Made by a program: the position numbers and the translations under genes. A stretch of DNA of 9,498 bases, taken from positions 1-9,498 of the forward strand of contig DTSC01000270.1 of NCBI GenBank assembly GCA_012965625.1, in the 5' to 3' direction. This DNA is from Flavobacteriales bacterium (GTDB lineage Bacteria > Bacteroidota > Bacteroidia > NORP154). Shown here one piece after another: positions 5,326-9,498 of the stretch; positions within the stretch are counted from its first letter, which is position 1; each line of letters opens with the position of its first letter. The notes beneath the pieces were generated by a model. The model worked only from the letters and a program-made list of their open reading frames with translations. It did no database searches and was not told the origin of the DNA.

Positions 5326-8070
5326 ATGAAATTATCTAGGACATATATAATCCTCTTATTGATAATAAAGGTTATCGCTGGCGCTTATGGCCAGAACCTG
5401 ATGAACAACAATTGGTTCTTTGGCACTAATGCTGGCATAAATTTTAACACCAGCCCTGCCCCTGCCGTTTCTATTGGTGGCTGGGCTTCAGTAGCACAGG
5501 AAGCATCCACTGCAGTATCAGATTCTATGACCGGAAACCTTCTTTTCTATACCAATAGTGACACTATTTACGATGCCAGCCACAGCCCCATGCCCAATGG
5601 CATGAACCTAGTGGGGGGTGGCCACTCTTCTAACCAAGGAGTCATCACTGTTCCTGATCCCGGCAACCCAGACAGGTATTATGTGTTTTCTGTAGGGAAA
5701 GGTGACCTTGAAGGGTCCTCACCTACTCCAGCAAATTGGATGCCCCCTTACGGAGGCCTGGCCTATCATGTAGTGGACATGACCTTGAATGGAGGCATGG
5801 GAGACCTGGCTTCCAAAGACAATATTTTATATTTAGCAGGACCAACCACTATGTTTGAGTCACGGGTAACTGCTGCCATACATGGCAATGGGCAAGATTA
5901 CTGGATTATAGTTAGAAGAAATGATGGGACAGGTACCTGGAATTTCTATTCTTACCTGATAAATGCCAGCGGTGTGCAACCACCAGTAATATCAGCCGCC
6001 AGCCAAACAGGGGAGGGCTTTGGTGCAATGAAAGTTTCGCCAGATGGTACCAAAATTGCTATTGCTGGTAATAAGCTTTTTCCCTTTACCGGTATGTATG
6101 ATCCACAATATGTTGAGGTCTTTTGTTTTAACAATCAAAATGGCAAGGCCTCACCTCAAGAAATCTATGCTGGTGGCACTATGTTCAATCTTGCAAATAG
6201 CTTTTCTCCAGACAGCAAGCTGCTATATTTTGTTGCCAATGGCCTTTCAGCAATGAACGGTCTCTATCAAATTGAGCTGGCAACAAATACTGTTACACAA
6301 ATATCCACTTCTTCACCGATGGCAATGCAATTGGGTCTTGACGGAAGAATATATGCAAATGGTGGTGGTGGAAGCAATTCCATATCTCTTATAGATCAAC
6401 CAAACATTATTGGTTCCGGATGTAATTTTATGCTTCAATCTATTCCTCTAGCGTCTGGGAAATGTTGGACTGGCATGTGTAATCTTATCAATGCCTATGA
6501 GGTTAGTGCTCAAATCACTGCTGATTTTACATCACTGGTGGCCGATCCCTGCGACAGCCTTACGGTAAGTTTTTTGGATGGTACTACCGGTCCTGCCGAC
6601 CAATGGGAATGGACCATACTCAATGGTGTTGGCGATACTATTGACACCAGTAACTTGCAAAACCCCATTGTTGTTTTTGACTCTGCCGGAACCTATTCAG
6701 TGCAGCTGGTCAGCTATTTTGAATGCCTTGCAGACACCATGACTAAATCGGTCTCTGTTGGTAATGGCCCCCAACAAACTACTAATGGTTTTTACATCTG
6801 TAGTGGCGATAGCATTCAGCTGCCTGACGCCTCCTATACATCCACAGCTGGCACCTATTACGATACCTTAGTTTCCATGAATGGATGCGACAGTGTAATA
6901 ATTACCAACCTCACCCTGGATGCCATATACCTTAGCATGGACACTACAATCTGTGAAGGGGCCAGCATCTTATTGGGCGGCACCTACCAAACGACAGGAG
7001 GCTTGTACTTTGACAGCCTTACAGCAGCAGGTGGCTGCGACAGCATTATAATCACCACCCTAAACGTAAACCAGGTTGACTCAACAAATATCATGGCCTC
7101 TATATGTGATGGCGACAGCCTTTTTCTTCAAGGGGCATATCAAACCAATGCTGGGGTGTATTACGATATACTCCCTGCTGCATCTGGATGCGATAGTGTA
7201 ATAAGTACCAACCTCGCCCTGGATGGGGTTTCTATAAATAGGGATACAACCATCTGCGATGGTTCCACCATCTTCCTGGGAGGAGCCTACCAAAATACTG
7301 CTGGCACCTATTATGATACCATTTCTACATCTGGAAATTGCGATAGCATCATAATTACCAACCTTGAACTGTCTTCGGTATTCAATACTGCTCAAACAAT
7401 AAATATCTGTAGCGGTGATACGGTATTAATAGGAAATATCGCTGTTTATTCAGCAGGAAATTATGAGGATACACTACAAACTGCTTTTGGCTGTGATAGT
7501 ATTGTAAGTACAACGGTGGCTGTTTACAATCCCCCATCCATACAGCTCACCAACGATACAGCTATTCTGCTAGGAGATAATTTTAGCCTGTTTGCCTCTG
7601 GAGCCTCAACCTATATCTGGAGTACTGGCGATACTGGAAATACCATTAATGTAAGCCCCTCACAAACTACCACCTATTACGTTACGGCGATCAGTGCACA
7701 AGGATGTGTGAGTACAGGAATGGTGACAATAACTGTAATTGTTCAGTATAACAATACCTATGTGCCCAACATATTTGCTTTATCTAGCAACCAAGCAGAG
7801 CACAACAGGTTATATGTATATGGAAGCAATATTGAAACCTATAAATTTTTGATCTATGATCGTTGGGGAGAAGTAGTTTTTGAAACTTCTGATCTCTCTG
7901 CCTCCTTGCGACAGGATGGCCTCTGCTGCAGGTATGGCCCTGGTTGGGATGGCACCTATAACAATTCTGAAAAGCCAATAAATCATAATGTCTATGCTTA
8001 TAAGCTCACGGGAACATTCAACAATGGAGAAGAATTTATTGATGCTGGAAATTTAACTTTATTAAAATGA
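5326..8070 (+). CDS. Large type B T9SS adhesin: beta-propeller-like head, PKD, five repeats, CHU_C
   Basis: This 914-aa protein is probably a surface adhesin. The signal peptide (about 1-22) ends AYG|QN. Residues 27-395 match a head common in Bacteroidota that looks like a beta-propeller: NNWFFGTNAGINFN, GNLLFYTNSDTIYDASHSPMPNG, SSNQGVITVPDPGN, YYVFSVG, YHVVDM, MKVSPDGTKIA and DGRIYA. A PKD domain covers about 396-480 (DSAGTYSVQLVS). Five 51-residue repeats run from 480 to 734, an Ig-like domain from 735 to 806 (TYIWSTGD), and the type B sorting domain from 808 to 914 (YVPNIFA, YDRWGE, DGLCCRYG, GWDG). It lies 13 bp after the PorP/SprF gene and before a strong terminator, so it is the last gene of the unit. 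No catalytic residues are recognised. The class is secure, the ligand unknown. Confidence 0.95.
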   Translation: MKLSRTYIILLLIIKVIAGAYGQNLMNNNWFFGTNAGINFNTSPAPAVSIGGWASVAQEASTAVSDSMTGNLLFYTNSDTIYDASHSPMPNGMNLVGGGHSSNQGVITVPDPGNPDRYYVFSVGKGDLEGSSPTPANWMPPYGGLAYHVVDMTLNGGMGDLASKDNILYLAGPTTMFESRVTAAIHGNGQDYWIIVRRNDGTGTWNFYSYLINASGVQPPVISAASQTGEGFGAMKVSPDGTKIAIAGNKLFPFTGMYDPQYVEVFCFNNQNGKASPQEIYAGGTMFNLANSFSPDSKLLYFVANGLSAMNGLYQIELATNTVTQISTSSPMAMQLGLDGRIYANGGGGSNSISLIDQPNIIGSGCNFMLQSIPLASGKCWTGMCNLINAYEVSAQITADFTSLVADPCDSLTVSFLDGTTGPADQWEWTILNGVGDTIDTSNLQNPIVVFDSAGTYSVQLVSYFECLADTMTKSVSVGNGPQQTTNGFYICSGDSIQLPDASYTSTAGTYYDTLVSMNGCDSVIITNLTLDAIYLSMDTTICEGASILLGGTYQTTGGLYFDSLTAAGGCDSIIITTLNVNQVDSTNIMASICDGDSLFLQGAYQTNAGVYYDILPAASGCDSVISTNLALDGVSINRDTTICDGSTIFLGGAYQNTAGTYYDTISTSGNCDSIIITNLELSSVFNTAQTINICSGDTVLIGNIAVYSAGNYEDTLQTAFGCDSIVSTTVAVYNPPSIQLTNDTAILLGDNFSLFASGASTYIWSTGDTGNTINVSPSQTTTYYVTAISAQGCVSTGMVTITVIVQYNNTYVPNIFALSSNQAEHNRLYVYGSNIETYKFLIYDRWGEVVFETSDLSASLRQDGLCCRYGPGWDGTYNNSEKPINHNVYAYKLTGTFNNGEEFIDAGNLTLLK
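6763..7527 (+). repeat. Array of five 51-aa C-x27-C repeats inside the large adhesin
   Basis: Units begin near 6763, 6922, 7072, 7225 and 7375. Four keep exactly 27 residues between the two Cys; the first has 28. They are well diverged at the DNA level, unlike the near-identical pair at 1-306, so this array is older. The last unit is a distinct subtype (IGNIAVYSAGNYEDTL) and closely resembles the last unit of the gene at 1-1083 (IGNIYVHLPGNYYDTL). Confidence 0.9.
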
Positions 8071-8080
8071 TATTAACATA

Positions 8081-8161
8081 TATAAATCAGGGACTTCTAT
8101 TCCTTCTTAATCTCAGCAATTAGAGGAAGACGATAATGCATTTATTGTTTCCCTGATTATA
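8081..8161 (+). other. Long-range base-paired segment in the 3' untranslated region
   Basis: AATCAGGGA (8085-8093) is the exact complement of TCCCTGATT (8150-8158). Three more pairs form outside a single bulged A at 8084. The pair encloses about 56 bases and abuts the terminator stem. This could be a 3'-UTR structure that protects the mRNA or a small RNA released from its end. A 9-bp match at this distance has a non-trivial chance rate. Confidence 0.35.
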
Positions 8162-8186
8162 AGCCCAGATTTATCTGGGCTTTTTT
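8161..8186 (+). terminator. Intrinsic (rho-independent) terminator
   Basis: AAGCCCAGA (8161-8169) pairs perfectly with TCTGGGCTT (8174-8182) around a 4-base loop, giving a 9-bp stem with a CCC/GGG core, followed by six T (8181-8186). It lies 90 bp after the stop of the large adhesin and is the clearest transcription end in the window. It separates the adhesin unit from the gene at 8301. Confidence 0.93.
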
Positions 8187-8204
8187 ATTATTCAATATAC
8201 ACTA

Positions 8205-8278
8205 ACATGTACTAATTTTTGAAATGTACATATATGTATTTTATGTTTTTCTTTTAATGCTATCTATCAATATTTTTG
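8205..8278 (+). promoter_or_regulatory. Palindrome-rich upstream region of the FecR-like gene
   Basis: Three palindromes overlap or sit close together: ACATGT (8205-8210), ATGTACAT (8224-8231) and TACATATATGTA (8227-8238). ATGTAC (8207-8212) and GTACAT (8226-8231) also form an inverted repeat spaced 13 bases apart. Downstream, TATTTTTG (8271-8278) fits the TAnnTTTG -7 element, but no TTG lies 17-23 bases before it. A regulated promoter is plausible but unproven. Confidence 0.28.
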
Positions 8279-8300
8279 GACAAAACCAAAACTAATACAC

Positions 8301-8570
8301 ATGAACAATATTAAGGATTTAAAAAACCCTGAACATAAAAACCAAACTAATATGGATTACAAAATAGCAAGATACTTTTTCAACCAATCTTCTGCAGAGG
8401 AAGAGGCTGAAGTATCAGAGATGATAGAAAACAACTTCTCAGACGAACAGATATATGTGCTTTATAAAAACGTACTGAACTTTATTGAGCAGAACTGCAC
8501 AAATATAAGTGGGGAAAAGATTGATTTTGCATGGACCCTTTACAAAGAAAAGTTTTTTACAAAGCATTAA
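8301..8570 (+). CDS. Small protein resembling the N-terminal domain of FecR-type anti-sigma factors
   Basis: This 89-aa protein is not recognised with certainty and has no signal peptide or membrane segment. From residue 18 (MDYKIARYFFNQSSAEEEAEVSEMI, read in two parts: MDYKIARYF and SAEEEAEV) it resembles the helical cytoplasmic domain that opens FecR-like anti-sigma factors. That domain typically reads as D-ri-ryl, then s-eEea-v and a later Y. FecR proteins continue into a membrane helix and a periplasmic domain; this one stops at FFTKH. It could be a soluble regulator, a decayed remnant, or an unrelated small helical protein. The ATG at 8352 (residue 18, giving 72 aa) is a credible alternative start because the first 17 residues are Lys/Asn-rich and fall outside the similarity. 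It lies after a terminator and 89 bp before the collagen-like gene, with which it may be co-transcribed. Confidence 0.7.
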   Translation: MNNIKDLKNPEHKNQTNMDYKIARYFFNQSSAEEEAEVSEMIENNFSDEQIYVLYKNVLNFIEQNCTNISGEKIDFAWTLYKEKFFTKH

Positions 8571-8659
8571 AACGGGAATAGCTACACACTAGCTTAGAGA
8601 TTGACCTCTGTATAAAGAAAATATGTATTAAAAGACCTCGCTCAAAAAACAACAGATTA

Positions 8660-9498
8660 ATGAGACAAAAACTACCCAATCGTTTTATCAAAACATCTAT
8701 AATTATTGGATTGATATATGTTTCATCTATATCCATAGTATCAGCACAAAACAATATTGGGATAGGCACTATGCTTCCTGATCCAAGTGCACTCCTTCAT
8801 CTCGATGCTACTGATAAGGGAATTTTAATTCCAAGGACAGATACTTCATTGATTATTGCTCCAGCCACAGGACTACTAATATACCACGAAACCAATAATA
8901 CTTTTTATTATTATGATGGCTCAAAGTGGCAGCCCTTAGGAACTCCTGGTCCAGAAGGACCTACCGGACCTACCGGTGCTGATGGTATTAATGGTTTTGA
9001 TGGTATCGATGGTGCTGATGGTATCGATGGTGCTGATGGAGTGACCGGGCCGCAAGGGACGACTGGAGCTGATGGTACAAATGGTATTGATGGTGCTACC
9101 GGTGCACAAGGAATTCAAGGACTGACAGGACTAACTGGTGCTGCCGGGGCTGATGGTATAAATGGTACAAATGGAATTGATGGGGCGGATGGAGCTACAG
9201 GAGCACAAGGAATTCAAGGAATTCAAGGACTGACAGGACTAACTGGTGCTAATGGAATAGATGGTGCTACTGGTGCTGATGGACTTAATGGGGCTGATGG
9301 TGTGGATGGGATAAATGGTATTGATGGTGCTACAGGTGCACAAGGACCTATGGGATTAACTGGTGCTACCGGCGCCCAGGGAATTCAAGGACCTACTGGT
9401 GCTACTGGTGCTGATGGAATAGATGGTGCTACTGGGGCTGATGGACTTAATGGGGCTGATGGTGTGGATGGGATAAATGGTATTGATGGTGCTACAGG
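8660..9498 (+). CDS. Exported collagen-like (Gly-X-Y) surface protein, 3' end outside window
   Basis: From ATG 8660 the frame stays open to the window end (279 complete codons), so only the N-terminal part is seen. The signal peptide (about 1-29) ends VSA|QN. Residues 32-92 form the Bacteroidota head seen before fibre-like proteins: NIGIGTMLPDPSALLHLDATDKGILIPR split by typical spacing, then GLLIYHETNN and YYYDGSKWQPLG. From 8939 there are 62 uninterrupted Gly-X-Y triplets. About 22 Y positions are Asp and one is Glu, with no Lys or Arg at all, and Pro is rare (six X positions). The expected structure is a triple-helical stalk, as in other bacterial collagen-like proteins; the tip lies beyond the window. 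No T9SS signal can be judged because the C-terminus is missing. It follows the FecR-like gene by 89 bp. Confidence 0.92.
   Translation, partial: MRQKLPNRFIKTSIIIGLIYVSSISIVSAQNNIGIGTMLPDPSALLHLDATDKGILIPRTDTSLIIAPATGLLIYHETNNTFYYYDGSKWQPLGTPGPEGPTGPTGADGINGFDGIDGADGIDGADGVTGPQGTTGADGTNGIDGATGAQGIQGLTGLTGAAGADGINGTNGIDGADGATGAQGIQGIQGLTGLTGANGIDGATGADGLNGADGVDGINGIDGATGAQGPMGLTGATGAQGIQGPTGATGADGIDGATGADGLNGADGVDGINGIDGAT
9252..9336 (+). repeat. Gly-X-Y higher-order repeat, copy 1 (162-bp period)
   Basis: This stretch matches 9414-9498 at 84 of 85 positions, the difference being T9274 versus G9436. The 162-bp offset is 54 residues, or 18 triplets. A second internal repeat (GAQGIQGLTGLTGA) appears near 9102 and 9200, the later copy with one extra GIQ triplet. 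Confidence 0.93.
9414..9498 (+). repeat. Gly-X-Y higher-order repeat, copy 2 (cut by window end)
   Basis: Second copy of 9252-9336. The window ends inside it, so the total number of copies is unknown. Near-identity at the DNA level indicates recent expansion and makes this stretch prone to length change or assembly collapse. Confidence 0.93.

Noticed and set aside
7081..7395. Minus-strand ORF of 104 codons
   Set aside because: It lies wholly opposite the repeat array of the large adhesin, its product is a mirror of the repeats, and it lacks family resemblance. The same reasoning removes the other minus-strand ORFs.
1407..8070. Transposon or insertion sequence responsible for the gene cluster
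   Set aside because: No transposase, integrase or terminal inverted repeats were found. The only flanking repeats are the 68-bp leaders around the LRR gene.
8085..8159. A tRNA-like segment: about 75 nt closed by a stem
   Set aside because: No T-arm consensus, no recognisable D-arm or anticodon stem, and the closing stem is longer than a tRNA acceptor stem.
8601..8629. TTG-N18-TATGTATT as a promoter for the collagen-like gene
   Set aside because: The -7 element differs at two of the six defined positions of TAnnTTTG, so it is too weak to list.
8936..9118. Minus-strand ORF rich in Ser, Thr and Ile
   Set aside because: It is the complement of the Gly-X-Y coding repeat, and its regular composition is a by-product.
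8939..9498. Gly/Asp-rich region as an RTX calcium-binding repeat
   Set aside because: RTX needs the nine-residue GGxGxDxxx pattern. Here Gly occurs strictly every third residue, which is collagen-like.

Overview
The window reads as part of a Bacteroidota chromosome. The evidence is gliding-motility-associated (CHU_C, type B) C-terminal domains, a type A Por-secretion C-terminal domain, a PorP/SprF-family protein, an internalin-like LRR protein and a GIGT-type collagen-like protein. All five intact signal peptides are followed by Gln, the Bacteroidetes Q-rule, and no Shine-Dalgarno sequences are obvious. The order or genus cannot be fixed from this stretch. Every supported gene is on the + strand.

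Layout. (1) 1-1083 is the 3' part of a repeat-rich type B T9SS adhesin whose 5' end lies outside the window. (2) 1084-1406 is non-coding and holds a good Bacteroidota-type promoter candidate at 1233-1263. (3) 1407-8070 is a probable transcription unit. It contains a type B adhesin with an NLVPNPSFE head (1407-3356), a small LRR protein with a type A sorting domain (3420-4196), a PorP/SprF-like outer-membrane protein (4248-5312) and, 13 bp later, a 914-aa type B adhesin with a predicted beta-propeller head (5326-8070). A clear intrinsic terminator follows at 8161-8186. (4) 8301-8570 encodes a small protein resembling only the cytoplasmic N-terminal part of FecR-type anti-sigma factors. (5) 8660 to the window end encodes an exported collagen-like protein with at least 62 uninterrupted Gly-X-Y triplets.

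Working model. The three large proteins share one modular rear half: 51-residue repeats with a C-x27-C spacing, an Ig/PKD-like domain, and a type B sorting domain carrying an unusual DGLCC[K/R]YG insert. Their heads differ where visible. In known systems SprF-like proteins are needed for secretion or anchoring of type B substrates, so the gene at 4248 is the likely partner of its neighbours.

The least ordinary signal is a 68-bp direct repeat (3358-3425 and 4186-4253). It brackets the LRR gene at an offset of exactly 828 bp and runs into the start codon of the next gene in both copies. Inside it is a small inverted repeat whose arms differ between copies by a paired C-G to T-A change, which suggests a maintained hairpin or operator. 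The LRR gene may therefore be a swappable cassette with a shared leader.
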